A stretch of 43,980 nt of DNA, taken from the NCBI GenBank assembly GCA_002454425.1, contig DKIV01000038.1:1-43980 (forward strand), written 5' to 3'. Positions 34,283 to 43,532 of the stretch are shown here, in pieces. The stretch's first letter is position 1; each line of letters begins with the position of its first letter. Source of the stretch: Sphingobacteriaceae bacterium UBA6709. GTDB lineage: Bacteria; Bacteroidota; Bacteroidia; Sphingobacteriales; Sphingobacteriaceae. Both the position numbers and the translations under genes were made by a program. Under the pieces are notes generated by a model. That model saw nothing but the letters and a program-made list of their open reading frames with translations, did not search any database and was not told the origin of the DNA.

Positions 34283-35500
34283 ATGGTAGTTTTAAAAGAC
34301 CGGGTTATTTTTATATTGTCTTTGATGAAGTTTGATGGCGCATTTGAATCAACAAACTACACCATCGCCCGCAAGCTTGCGGAGCACAATGATGTATATT
34401 TTATAGATAACCCTTATACACACAAGGATTTTATAAGCAGGAACCCTATTGAAGCGTTTGAACGACGCAAACGCAAGTTTTCAATACTTTCTGATGGAAT
34501 TCTTGACACGGATCTGCCACGGTTGAAAGTTGTCGTATGTCCGCCGCTACTATCGATAAATTTTCTCCCGGAAGGACTTTTATACCGGGCGCTGCTACGT
34601 ATTAACGAGGGCTTTATAAATCGCAGAATACGGCAGGTACTCCGAAATCAGAAAATCGATAAGTTTATTTACATCAATTCCTTCAATTTCTGGTACCCGA
34701 ATGTTGCTGCGTCCCTGCCCCTTGAGTTAAAGGTGTACCATTGCGTAGATCCCTTAATTACCGCTTTCGACAGAAGACATGGTTTGATATCGGAAGAGCA
34801 GCTTGTTAAACAGAGCGACCTGGTAATCTGCACAAGCAAGCAGCTTTATCTTGAAAAGTCAACCCAAAACCAACACGTTTATTACGTGCCAAATGCTGCT
34901 GATGTAAGCCATAGCTCTAAAGCGTTAGACCCCGCTCTTGCCATACATCCCGCGATAGCCGCGTTAAAGAATAAACCGCTGGTGGGGTATTTTGGAAATA
35001 TTGAGCGACGCATGGATTTCGAAATGCTCGATCAGATAACAGCACTCCTGAAGGATATTAACTTCGTATTCGCGGGTCCATATGAAAAAGACGCACTGCC
35101 TAAATGGATGCTTCAGCGCGACAATGTTTTTTTAACGGGCCGTTTTCCATATACAGAGCTGCCATCGGTACTGAAGGGCTTCGATGTTGCCTGGATTCCT
35201 TTTAAGAAGGATGAAGTCAGCAGAACGATCTTCCCGCTCAAGTTATTTGAGTATCTGGGAGCCGGCAAAGCAACGCTTTGTACAAACTTTAATCCGGATT
35301 TGCATGAGTTTACTCAAGGAATGGTTTACTACTCCTCAAATGCAGCAGAGCTCCGCGACAATATTGCCAAAGCGCTTGACGAAGCTTACGATCCGGAGCT
35401 TATAAAATCGCGCGTTGAGGTGGCCAGTAAAAACACCTGGGACGAACGGATGAAAAGCATCAACACTATTCTCCTGGATGGCCTTGCAAGAAAGGCCTAG
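34283..35500 (+). CDS. GT-B glycosyltransferase
   Basis: A 405-residue probable glycosyltransferase. The N-terminal half shows a divergent Rossmann domain (FILSLMKFDGAFES...). The C-terminal half is GT1/GT4-like: VGYFGNIERRMDFEML, FVFAGPYEKD, NVFLTGRFPYTELPSVLKGFDVAWIPF (quoted in parts), and FEYLGAGKA before the acceptor-side helix. No membrane segment. The sugar donor is not predictable. The ATG follows the polymerase stop with no gap, so translation is coupled. Confidence 0.85.
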   Translation: MVVLKDRVIFILSLMKFDGAFESTNYTIARKLAEHNDVYFIDNPYTHKDFISRNPIEAFERRKRKFSILSDGILDTDLPRLKVVVCPPLLSINFLPEGLLYRALLRINEGFINRRIRQVLRNQKIDKFIYINSFNFWYPNVAASLPLELKVYHCVDPLITAFDRRHGLISEEQLVKQSDLVICTSKQLYLEKSTQNQHVYYVPNAADVSHSSKALDPALAIHPAIAALKNKPLVGYFGNIERRMDFEMLDQITALLKDINFVFAGPYEKDALPKWMLQRDNVFLTGRFPYTELPSVLKGFDVAWIPFKKDEVSRTIFPLKLFEYLGAGKATLCTNFNPDLHEFTQGMVYYSSNAAELRDNIAKALDEAYDPELIKSRVEVASKNTWDERMKSINTILLDGLARKA

Positions 35501-35545
35501 AACAACAATACATACAGAGATTTAACAGCTTTTATCATATAGGAT

Positions 35546-36643
35546 ATGATCAACATTTTTTTTGACCATCAGAAATTTAGCACTCAGAAGTTCGGCGGTA
35601 TAAGCCGTTACTTTGCAACGATCATTAACCAAATAAAGCTCGATAAAGACTTCGATTATTCGCTGGGAGTGTTAATGTCGGATAACGAATATATAAAAGC
35701 TGAAAAGCTACGTATGAACCGCAGTCTGTTTCTCCCCTTTCTAAAAAACAAGTATAAAGATTTTACAGAGACTATAAACGAACGCTACTGCATAAAGTTA
35801 CTGAAGGAGAACAACTTCGACATTTTCCATCCCACGTATTATCAGACCTATTACCAGGACTACCTCAAGCGTCCAATGGTGACAACGGTACATGACATGA
35901 CTTACGAACGTCTGCCGGAATATTTTTGGGCACATGATCCTCTCACTTATGAAAAGAGGCTTAGCATGGAAAACGCAAGCAAAATTATAGCGATCTCTGA
36001 GACCACCAAGAATGATATACTGCGTTACTCCCACATAAGTGAGGACAAGATCAAGGTAATTTACCATGGCATTGACCTGTCGGATCCCGATATTAAAAAA
36101 ATATCGGGCCTACCCGAACAATACATCTTGTTTGTGGGCGACAGATCCGGTTATAAAAATTATTACCTCTTTATTCGTGCCTTTGCGCAATTGGCGAAGC
36201 GTTATCCGAAAATACAGCTTGTTCTTCTTGGCGGTGGCAAGCCCGCGATCGTTGAACGTGAATATGTTCAGCACCTGGGACTATCTTCACGCATCTTACA
36301 TTTTAATGTTGATGATGATGAGTTGAATTACGTGTATAGTAAAGCTTTATTTTTTGTGTATCCTTCATTAAATGAGGGCTTCGGACTACCGATTCTGGAG
36401 GCCTTTAAGATGAACTGCCCAATGCTGTTGAGCGATACGGAATGTTTCCGCGAAATTGCTGCTGAGGGAGCATTATTCTTCGATACCCTGAATGAACAGG
36501 ATCTAACGGAAAAAATGGAACGTCTGCTAACTGACAGCGACTTGCGTCATCAGTTAGCAGAGACAGGAAAAATACGATTACAAGACTTCCCTATAGAAAA
36601 ATCAATACAGGAAACCCTGGATCTCTATCGCGATCTCGTATAA
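35546..36643 (+). CDS. Family 4 glycosyltransferase
   Basis: A 365-residue GT-B retaining glycosyltransferase. The N-domain includes HPTYYQTYY and TVHDMTYERLPEYF, as in mannosyltransferase-like GT4 enzymes. The C-domain has ILFVGDRSGYKNY, and the EX7E motif Glu277-Glu285 in EGFGLPILE. Donor unknown; the TVHDM segment is frequent in mannosyl- and rhamnosyl-type members. It is the last plus-strand gene of the locus; its TAA is 7 nt from the stop of the convergent fucosyltransferase gene, with no terminator between. Confidence 0.92.
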   Translation: MINIFFDHQKFSTQKFGGISRYFATIINQIKLDKDFDYSLGVLMSDNEYIKAEKLRMNRSLFLPFLKNKYKDFTETINERYCIKLLKENNFDIFHPTYYQTYYQDYLKRPMVTTVHDMTYERLPEYFWAHDPLTYEKRLSMENASKIIAISETTKNDILRYSHISEDKIKVIYHGIDLSDPDIKKISGLPEQYILFVGDRSGYKNYYLFIRAFAQLAKRYPKIQLVLLGGGKPAIVEREYVQHLGLSSRILHFNVDDDELNYVYSKALFFVYPSLNEGFGLPILEAFKMNCPMLLSDTECFREIAAEGALFFDTLNEQDLTEKMERLLTDSDLRHQLAETGKIRLQDFPIEKSIQETLDLYRDLV

Positions 36644-36650
36644 GGATTTA

Positions 36651-37460
36651 TTACAGCGGAACTTCGCGCCATTGGAAACGATCAGTCATAATCCCTCGGG
36701 GATGTTCCCTTCCTATTCGAAAACCGATCCATTGCTTTGGCGCGAGCACCAGCTGCTTCTTAGGGCTGAGATAACAAGCCCACCATGCAAAGGTGCTATT
36801 TGAAATTATGGCAACATCCGCGTTTTGGATGGTTTGAAAATCTACAATTTCTGAAGACGCAGAATATATAAAGTTCTCCTGCGGCGGGAACTCTTGCTTA
36901 ACGAAGGTCATGTCGTCACTTACGAAGATCACCTTATAACTTGAAAGATCACCTACAGACCGCAATTGCTCCTTAAAAAACTCAATGGGGAGAGAGATAT
37001 CACGCTTACCATAGCTCAGGTAGTCAGTTCTCCTGATATGTACAACGATCGTTTTATTACGATCAAAGAGCTCTCCCAATTCAGCGCGAAAGGCATCTTT
37101 ATATTTTTGTTTAACCTCAAGATTTAAGGGTCTGGACAATTTCTTCAGATAATAATCACTCTGAAAATATCCATGATAAACCGTTCTCTCCGTAGGATTT
37201 ATATCTTTCGGAGCAAAAAAATTATGACTATAATGTTCTTTGAATTTCAATGCTTTAGGCAGCAATTTCGCAATGGCGGCATAAGCAAAACTATCAAACA
37301 AGTAGTTATCGGAACCTAGATCAAAGTACTTGCTTATATACGCATGACGGGGATTTAGAAAGAACACGAACGAGTTCGGCTTCTTCTCTTTTAGATATTT
37401 ATAAAACGCGTATTGGAACAGCTGATTTCCCATCCGCCCCTTAAAGTAAATGCCTATCAT
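36651..37460 (-). CDS. GT11 alpha-1,2-fucosyltransferase-like
   Basis: A 269-residue family 11 glycosyltransferase. Diagnostic segments: the N-terminal GRMGNQLFQYAFY, the donor-site motif HIRRTDYL (His141-Leu148), and SNSTFAWWACYLS near the C-terminus. GT11 members move L-fucose from GDP-fucose to a galactose 2-OH in most studied cases; a few use other sugars. It is the last gene of the minus-strand operon, 2 nt after the flippase. GDP-fucose synthesis genes are not in the window. Confidence 0.93.
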   Translation of the reverse strand: MIGIYFKGRMGNQLFQYAFYKYLKEKKPNSFVFFLNPRHAYISKYFDLGSDNYLFDSFAYAAIAKLLPKALKFKEHYSHNFFAPKDINPTERTVYHGYFQSDYYLKKLSRPLNLEVKQKYKDAFRAELGELFDRNKTIVVHIRRTDYLSYGKRDISLPIEFFKEQLRSVGDLSSYKVIFVSDDMTFVKQEFPPQENFIYSASSEIVDFQTIQNADVAIISNSTFAWWACYLSPKKQLVLAPKQWIGFRIGREHPRGIMTDRFQWREVPL

Positions 37461-37462
37461 TA

Positions 37463-38803
37463 TCAGCTTTTTGTTGTTTTAAGTAGATATTTATTTATAA
37501 ACTCCGGATAAAATCTGAAGGCGTAAACAAAAGCCATCAAAGGGTTAACTTTTAGCTCTTTATAAAGAATTATCTGCGCTATAATAAACCCAAACACATT
37601 CGATATCAGCGTCGCGTAAGCGGCTCCTATCACCCCAAATGCTTCTATGAAGAAGTAATTTAGCGTCAGATTTGTCGTCGCTGTAATAATAACAATAGAA
37701 AACGTAGTTCTTGTTTTACCGATAGAATCAAGCACTGTACCAAACTGCCGTCCAAAAGGAATAAAGATGCAATAGAAGATGGTGACTTTCAACAGAGGTA
37801 CCGTATCGGCATATTTACCGCCTGCAATGAAATCGACAACAAAATCAGCAAAGAAAAATATCACCACTAAAAAGGGAATGATAAAAGCAAGGATAGTGCC
37901 CACCGATTTTTCGTATAGATACTTGGCCGCCTGAGGCCCTTCAGCCTCAGCACGCCGGGCACTCTGCGGGAATACAATCACAGCCAGCGCGTTTGTAGGA
38001 ATATCTATCAGGTTAACGATACGGACAGCCACGTTAAAAGCTCCGGAAGCAATCGGCGACAACAAGGCGCCAAGCATCATTTGATCAATGGTACCCGAAA
38101 GAATCGAGCTTACCGAGGTGCCAAAGGCATATTTACCATAGTGAAAAAGCTTGGATACCCATTCCTTCGTATAGTTAAATTTGAAATTTAAATGCTCACG
38201 CACATAGTATCCTGCAACAAAAAAACTTACAAAGGCAGCCAATATTTGTACGTAGATAAGCGACATCAGGCTAATGGAGAATTTGAAGAAAAAGGCGCTC
38301 AGGATATAAGCAAAGAAAATACCCTGACGAACAAGCGTGCTCATAAACACCCCGTGATAATTGAGATTTGCTTGTTCAACGCAATTAAAAAGCATCAGTA
38401 CTCCGGAAAAAAGAAATACCAGGTTGAAGGTGTAAAACATCGATACAAGCTCCGGGGTATTCCACATATCGGCAAGTACATGAGCAAATCCAAAGTTGAT
38501 CAGAATACATACCAGCGTTAAAATGCCGCCAATAAACGCGGCGGCAGACACTACATTTGTGTGTTCAGACTCCGGCGTGGACGACACATACTTTATCAAT
38601 CCACTTTGTATCAATCCGTTACGCATAGTTTCCAGAATCGTTACTGTAGACATAAACAGCGTCCATGCACCGAACTCATGTTTGGATAATATGCGTACCA
38701 GGATGTAAAAACCACCAAATCCAAAAAGAACACCCGACATATTCTGCAGGATTGTCAGAATGCCCGATTTAATCCAATAATTTTTTGATTGAGCTGCTTT
38801 CAT
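37463..38803 (-). CDS. Wzx-type polysaccharide flippase (MOP superfamily)
   Basis: A 446-residue inner-membrane protein with about 12 hydrophobic helices. The opening (SGVLFGFGGFYILVRILSKHEFG) and helix pattern fit the PST/polysaccharide_synt family of lipid-linked oligosaccharide flippases. It would turn the undecaprenyl-linked repeat unit to the periplasm for polymerisation by the Wzy-like protein encoded on the other strand. It lies 2 nt before the fucosyltransferase gene and 14 nt after the unrecognised protein. Confidence 0.9.
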   Translation of the reverse strand: MKAAQSKNYWIKSGILTILQNMSGVLFGFGGFYILVRILSKHEFGAWTLFMSTVTILETMRNGLIQSGLIKYVSSTPESEHTNVVSAAAFIGGILTLVCILINFGFAHVLADMWNTPELVSMFYTFNLVFLFSGVLMLFNCVEQANLNYHGVFMSTLVRQGIFFAYILSAFFFKFSISLMSLIYVQILAAFVSFFVAGYYVREHLNFKFNYTKEWVSKLFHYGKYAFGTSVSSILSGTIDQMMLGALLSPIASGAFNVAVRIVNLIDIPTNALAVIVFPQSARRAEAEGPQAAKYLYEKSVGTILAFIIPFLVVIFFFADFVVDFIAGGKYADTVPLLKVTIFYCIFIPFGRQFGTVLDSIGKTRTTFSIVIITATTNLTLNYFFIEAFGVIGAAYATLISNVFGFIIAQIILYKELKVNPLMAFVYAFRFYPEFINKYLLKTTKS

Positions 38804-38817
38804 GCTTTATCAGGAAG

Positions 38818-39765
38818 TTAAAAATATCTACTTACATAATCCCTCACCTGTTCCTCTGTTTTAGCATGCAGAATCTGTGCCCCTGAAAATTGGGGGTATA
38901 ATTTGTGATAACATCCGAAATGATGCTCAGGTCCCTGTTTAGAGAAAATTAGATTTAAACCACCAAAATAACTTGCCAGCGTGGCCGTACCTCCGTGTAT
39001 AGATATAAATTTTTCGGCATTAGCATATACCAATAATTGCAAATGATTAAAACTACGGGCGCCTGCCTTATTTTCGTTATACAAATCTTCCATCAAAATC
39101 ACTTCCGAATGATTATCCGCTATCCACTGGTATTCATCCATGTCATAAATATCGCTGTTATCCAGGGTAATGTTCTTGGGTCGCGGACGGTTATAAATGA
39201 TTGTATATTTACTTTTTAGATGGTTAATAAAAAAGTCGAGCATTGGAATGTCGTAATAGCTGATCGGAGGTCCGCCCCATTCCATATTATAGCGATTAGC
39301 AATAATTAATATGGGTTTGTCGTATACATATATCTCATTTTGATAATGCTCTTTCAAGGGCACGGGACTCCATTTTGACATATCATAGTCATGACTATAT
39401 AGAATACGGGGTATTTCATAATTGTAATTGCCCTCGTTGGTTCTGATATCGAACTTCTCCTCGTGATCGGGCGAAAAGAAATAGAGCTCTTTAGTAAGCT
39501 TGGCTGCATGAGTTTTCTTGAGGGTGCCATTCTTAAAATGCCAATAGGCAAACGGCAACGCAAATTGAAGTTCCGGAGCGAACTCTCCGTCGAAGGAAAT
39601 CTCCTTATATGGCTTTTTGGTTATGTAGTCCTTAATCAAATACTTTAACTGATTGATCTTACAGTAATATGTATCACGGTAATAATATCTCAAATCCGGA
39701 GTAATACCAGACCATCGGATTTTGGTATAAAGACTTGCAAGCTTATGGAGAATTTTAATTAACAT
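38818..39765 (-). CDS. Unrecognised protein of the polysaccharide locus (possible GT-B-like)
   Basis: A 315-residue soluble-looking protein without signal peptide or clear membrane span. I do not recognise a family. It is rich in Tyr, His and Asn. The middle has a strand-turn pattern KPILIIANRYNMEWGG; the end has EKFISIHGGTATLASYFGG, which recalls the donor-side loop (PHGAGLTN-like) of GT61/GT-B enzymes. A glycosyltransferase acting on the repeat unit is the most likely guess from that segment and from its place between a GT2 gene (90-nt gap upstream) and the flippase gene (14 nt downstream). No catalytic residue can be named. Confidence 0.6.
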   Translation of the reverse strand: MLIKILHKLASLYTKIRWSGITPDLRYYYRDTYYCKINQLKYLIKDYITKKPYKEISFDGEFAPELQFALPFAYWHFKNGTLKKTHAAKLTKELYFFSPDHEEKFDIRTNEGNYNYEIPRILYSHDYDMSKWSPVPLKEHYQNEIYVYDKPILIIANRYNMEWGGPPISYYDIPMLDFFINHLKSKYTIIYNRPRPKNITLDNSDIYDMDEYQWIADNHSEVILMEDLYNENKAGARSFNHLQLLVYANAEKFISIHGGTATLASYFGGLNLIFSKQGPEHHFGCYHKLYPQFSGAQILHAKTEEQVRDYVSRYF

Positions 39766-39782
39766 CCTTTAAATATTTTACA

Positions 39783-39800
39783 GCGGTCGTTACAGACCGC
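39783..39800. other. GC-rich 6-bp hairpin in the minus-strand operon gap
   Basis: GCGGTC and GACCGC pair around a 6-nt loop in the 90-nt gap between the GT2 gene and the unrecognised gene, the longest gap in this operon apart from gene starts. No T run follows on the minus strand. It could be an mRNA-stabilising or processing element. Confidence 0.25.
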
Positions 39801-39855
39801 CAGGATAAACAGAAACATTCAAAATCTTTTCTATTGAGTTCTAACAGCGCTTATC

Positions 39856-40620
39856 TCAACGAAGATAGTCAATATTGAACTTAAGATGCCGGTAAACATG
39901 CCGCATTAAAGGAACCAAAAACGCGCGACTGTCCCTCCATTTGTTCCTTTTCACCATGCTCGGTTCTGCCGAGGAATTTACCTGATCAAACAAGGATTGA
40001 AAATCATCGTAAAAGATCCCCTTTCCACCCTTTTTCAGCACATTCATCATCATCTTATATTCTGTGACATCAGGCTTTGTAGCTTCAGGATAACGGCCAA
40101 ATTTTTGAAGGAAGTTTGAACGGCGCAAATGCGGATGGTCGCTATACAAATAGAACTTACGATAGCCGCCCTTTAGTAGTCCAAAGAGCATCTCCGAAAA
40201 ACCATTTTCCAGGGGCTTCAAATACGGATATCGGAAATATGCGTAAAACCGTGCCATATCTAAGTCGGCACGCCTGTTCATAATCTCCAGCGCATGAGGA
40301 AAGGCTTTCGTAAACGCGGGCTTCGGAACAAAATCTTCCTGCACATACAGCGTATATGGCGTTTTTGTAGCGTCTTGCCCCTTGTTTATATTATTACCCA
40401 ATCCTTTATTTTGAGGGGTGGTTACGAGCTGAAAATTGAAGCTCCCTTTAAGCGCATTCAGATAATCCAGATGTTCGGGCTTACTGCCATCGTCAGATAC
40501 AACAATATCACCAAAGGTCATATTCAATTGCGCGAACGAATTGAGTAAGCGTTCCAAAGACTGACTTCTGTTATAATGTGTTACCAGGAGCGTTACATCC
40601 GGATAATGTGTTTTTTCCAT
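39856..40620 (-). CDS. Family 2 glycosyltransferase
   Basis: A 254-residue GT-A enzyme. Typical start VTLLVTHYNRSQSLERLL, then IVVSDDGS (nucleotide site, about residues 38-45) and NKGLGNNINKG. At the metal-site position it has VQEDF rather than a clear DxD, a known variation in GT2 enzymes. No membrane segment. Sugar and acceptor unknown. It lies 24 nt after the other GT2 gene in the minus-strand operon. Confidence 0.88.
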   Translation of the reverse strand: MEKTHYPDVTLLVTHYNRSQSLERLLNSFAQLNMTFGDIVVSDDGSKPEHLDYLNALKGSFNFQLVTTPQNKGLGNNINKGQDATKTPYTLYVQEDFVPKPAFTKAFPHALEIMNRRADLDMARFYAYFRYPYLKPLENGFSEMLFGLLKGGYRKFYLYSDHPHLRRSNFLQKFGRYPEATKPDVTEYKMMMNVLKKGGKGIFYDDFQSLFDQVNSSAEPSMVKRNKWRDSRAFLVPLMRHVYRHLKFNIDYLR

Positions 40621-40644
40621 ATTGCTGAGACTGCTTGACTTAGG

Positions 40645-41520
40645 TTACTTGCCGGTAATATATTCTTTCATTCTTGAAGTATGCAGCTTTACGCGATACT
40701 TTAAAGCCTTAAGCAGTCCCCCTTCAGCCACCAGGCGACGGGATGAAGTAAATACCATGGCGGCAGGGTCGGAAATCATCTTCAATCGACCCTCCTTTTT
40801 TAAGTTTAAGGCCATTCGCCCATCTTCAGCTTCGTCTACGAAATAGTCGCTTCCCATGGCATTGTCGAATTTTCGAACCTCGGTAACTTTAAATCCCCCC
40901 GTTCTACGCCCTACCTCCGTTATCAGGCCCATATTGAACCCTAAAACATTAATATGCTCCCTGTTGGTCTTACGCAGACGAACCATGATACCGGTAACAC
41001 GCTCGTACATCCAATATAAAAAACGCCCCTCGCTATCTGGCGGAACGAAAGCATAACGGCCATATACCCCTACAATTCCGGGCTCCGTTTTCATGGGCTT
41101 CACCATCAGCTCTATCCAATCGGGCGGATAAAGCGTATCTGAATCCGCGCAAAGATGATATTTACCCCGTGCCTTTTCAAGTCCTAATTGCCTGGCAAAA
41201 GGAGTTCCCTGTAATGGTTGAAGATAGTTGCGCACCCCCAGCGTATCTAAAACATGTTGCGTGCCGTCCGTAGAATTATTATTCACAACAACAATCTCCA
41301 CTTTCAAAGAGGTTTTATTGTCCGCTAGCGACGACAAACTTCTGAAGATATTATTCTCTTCATTCCATGCCGGAATTACCACTGATACTTCCGGATCTTC
41401 GTGGTTGAAACGCGCGAGACGCTGCCTGATGTCTTCTAACTCCGCTGCACTCAGATCACTGAATTTACGCTCAGGAAAACGGTGTTTGGGAAGCCAGGAG
41501 GGCAAAGAAAAAATCGACAT
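40645..41520 (-). CDS. Family 2 glycosyltransferase
   Basis: A 291-residue GT-A enzyme: VSVVIPAWNEENNI, IVVVNNNSTDGT (nucleotide site), then a clear metal site CADSDTLYPPDW, and ED in the DEAEDGRMAL segment as probable catalytic base. It may sit at the membrane by a short amphipathic region around residues 165-185. It is the first gene of the minus-strand operon and has a -7 box 61 nt upstream of its ATG. Confidence 0.9.
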   Translation of the reverse strand: MSIFSLPSWLPKHRFPERKFSDLSAAELEDIRQRLARFNHEDPEVSVVIPAWNEENNIFRSLSSLADNKTSLKVEIVVVNNNSTDGTQHVLDTLGVRNYLQPLQGTPFARQLGLEKARGKYHLCADSDTLYPPDWIELMVKPMKTEPGIVGVYGRYAFVPPDSEGRFLYWMYERVTGIMVRLRKTNREHINVLGFNMGLITEVGRRTGGFKVTEVRKFDNAMGSDYFVDEAEDGRMALNLKKEGRLKMISDPAAMVFTSSRRLVAEGGLLKALKYRVKLHTSRMKEYITGK

Positions 41521-41580
41521 ATAAACTTTTTAATGATGATTACGATGGTTGTCTCTCGTATTACTTTCCGTTACAAAGTA

Positions 41581-41588
41581 CAAAAATA
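41581..41588 (-). promoter_or_regulatory. Bacteroidota -7 box for the minus-strand glycosyltransferase operon
   Basis: The minus strand reads TATTTTTG, a full TAnnTTTG match, 61 nt upstream of the first GT2 gene. The implied leader is about 54 nt. No clear -33 TTG. Confidence 0.55.
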
Positions 41589-41679
41589 ATATAACATAAC
41601 GTGACTTGGCGACAGCATCGTTAATTTTTGATTTAAATGGCCGCTCTTCCCGGATAAGGACAAGCTCAGAGCCTTCTAT

Positions 41680-41770
41680 CCCAGGCTATCAACCGCCCGC
41701 CCCCGTTATGAAGATCATCACGCCAGACCTTCTTAGATAGCCCTGGGCAAGCCAATTAATAACTAATTGG
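41680..41770. repeat. Two imperfect inverted repeats in the gap after the M1 peptidase gene
   Basis: CCCAGGCTATC (41680-41690) pairs with GATAGCCCTGGG (41736-41747) with one bulge across a 45-nt loop. CCAATTA/TAATTGG (41752-41758 with 41764-41770) overlaps the TAG of the M1 gene. Neither has a T tract on the minus strand; one of them may still end M1 transcription. Confidence 0.3.
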
Positions 41771-43430
41771 TTTTAAGCACTCCGATATAGAAATTGTCTG
41801 TATCCACATTGATCTCCCTGATCTCAGAAGCCGGCACATCCAGCAAGGTAAATTGCCGGGTAGGCTTGATCCATCGATACGCCCCGCTGCCAACCCTGAT
41901 ACGCACGGGCATATTAAAATCTTCAGCTTCAGCTATCCATCGTACAAACAATTTAGACGATCGCTCATTAATTTCCAGAACTGGAATACTCACATGCTTC
42001 AAATATTGATTAAAAATCGGATTAAAATTGACACCCGCTTTCTTATTGATATAATTTATAACGGCTGATCCATCGACAGCGCGGTGATAAAATTCCTTAT
42101 TTAAACCTCTGAGGATATCCCGCCAATTTGCATCGTTACTCAGGATGACGCGCAACATATGAAGCATATTGGCGCCCTTATAATACATATCGCCAGAACC
42201 CTCTTTGTTAATCCCGTATTGCCCGATGATAGGAATATCATTCTGAATCTGTCCGCGCAAACCCTTTATATAAGCCGCCGCAGCCTCTTTGCCATAGCGG
42301 CTCTCGATAAATAAAGATTCGGAATAATTGGTAAAACTCTCATGTACCCACATGTCAGCAATATCATTGGCTGTAATATTATTACCGAACCATTCATGTC
42401 CGCTTTCATGAACAATAATAAAATCCCACTTACTTCCCCAGCCTGTGCCTGAAAGATCTGTTCCCCGGTATCCATTCAGGAAATTATTTCCATAAGCGAT
42501 CGCGCTCTGGTGCTCCATGCCAAGAAAAGGAGTTTGCACGAGTTTATAGCCATCTTCATAGAAGGGATACGGACCAAACCAATGCTCGAAGCTGCTGAGC
42601 ATTGGCTTAACATTTTCATCAAAATGCTTTAGCGCTTTTTCTTTATCCTCCTTTAACACCCAATAGCTGATGTCAAGATTTCCCCTTTCCCCGGAAAACC
42701 GATCGTTAAGCTCCACATAATTCCCGATGTTCATGGTCACACCATAGTTATTAATCGGATTCTGAACAACCCAATTATACTCCTTGCGCCTACCGCTTTT
42801 GTTCACGACACTCCTTAGTCGTCCGTTCGATACCGCACAGAGGTCAGCAGGAACCACAATACTGATCATCATGCTGTCAGGTTCATCACTCTGATGATCT
42901 TTATTAGGCCACCACAAACTAGCGCCGATACCCTGACAGGCGGTAGCAACAAAGGGTCGTCCCGACCGATCCCGGTCAAAAACAACTCCTCCGTCCCAGG
43001 GCGCGTTCTTAGCTTCACGCGGCTTTCCGGAATAAAATACGCTCACCTGCTGATGCGAGCCCGCTGCCAACACTTTTGGAAAGCGTACAGATACAGCGTT
43101 TCCCTCCCTTTTAGTCTCAAGCGCAGAACGTCCATACATCACGCTATCCACCTTCAGATCGGAAAACAAATCAATCTGAATAACATCAGAAGGACGCTTC
43201 ATGTCAAACTTGATAAGATTAACTCCTTTTAGCAGCTTTTTATCAAGATCAGGTTCCACCGTCAGGTGATAATATCTCACGTCGAAACAAATGCGTTCTT
43301 TACCTAAGTAACCTCGTAGGGAGTCGGCACGACCGGGATGGGCCGGAGCGCCAAAAATCTGAGCATGGGTATCGGCGCCCATACTAAGCAACATAAGCAT
43401 GCCAAGCAGCACAAAACAGATTTTTTTCAT
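41763..43430 (-). CDS. Secreted M1-family metallopeptidase
   Basis: A 555-residue aminopeptidase-like protein with a signal peptide (cut near THA-QIF). N-terminal beta domain (about 40-240), then the thermolysin-like catalytic domain: GMEHQSA in place of the GAMEN exopeptidase motif (about 304-310), zinc site HESGHEW (His341, Glu342, His345) and Glu364 (WVHESF), matching HExxH-x18-E. It lacks the long C-terminal helical domain of PepN, as do many Bacteroidota periplasmic M1 proteins. The ATG at 43430 is chosen over the longer frame from 43535 because it starts directly at the signal peptide and because the -7 box at 43540-43533 would place the transcript start downstream of 43535. It is a single-gene unit. 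Confidence 0.9.
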   Translation of the reverse strand: MKKICFVLLGMLMLLSMGADTHAQIFGAPAHPGRADSLRGYLGKERICFDVRYYHLTVEPDLDKKLLKGVNLIKFDMKRPSDVIQIDLFSDLKVDSVMYGRSALETKREGNAVSVRFPKVLAAGSHQQVSVFYSGKPREAKNAPWDGGVVFDRDRSGRPFVATACQGIGASLWWPNKDHQSDEPDSMMISIVVPADLCAVSNGRLRSVVNKSGRRKEYNWVVQNPINNYGVTMNIGNYVELNDRFSGERGNLDISYWVLKEDKEKALKHFDENVKPMLSSFEHWFGPYPFYEDGYKLVQTPFLGMEHQSAIAYGNNFLNGYRGTDLSGTGWGSKWDFIIVHESGHEWFGNNITANDIADMWVHESFTNYSESLFIESRYGKEAAAAYIKGLRGQIQNDIPIIGQYGINKEGSGDMYYKGANMLHMLRVILSNDANWRDILRGLNKEFYHRAVDGSAVINYINKKAGVNFNPIFNQYLKHVSIPVLEINERSSKLFVRWIAEAEDFNMPVRIRVGSGAYRWIKPTRQFTLLDVPASEIREINVDTDNFYIGVLKTN

Positions 43431-43532
43431 CTTTAGCGTTGATTGATATCGCATTTTCTCCGACTGATAAACCATCTGACTTTTTAATACTCGTAGTGCT
43501 ACCGGAAGAAGATATTCTTCTATCAGCACCAT

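Noticed and set aside
21000..41520. Mobile element or prophage carrying the polysaccharide locus
   Set aside because: No integrase, transposase, flanking tRNA or direct-repeat ends were seen; the locus reads as ordinary chromosomal envelope genes.
41680..41747. Terminator of the M1 gene
   Set aside because: The stem has a bulge and a 45-nt loop, and no T run follows on the minus strand; kept only as an imperfect repeat.
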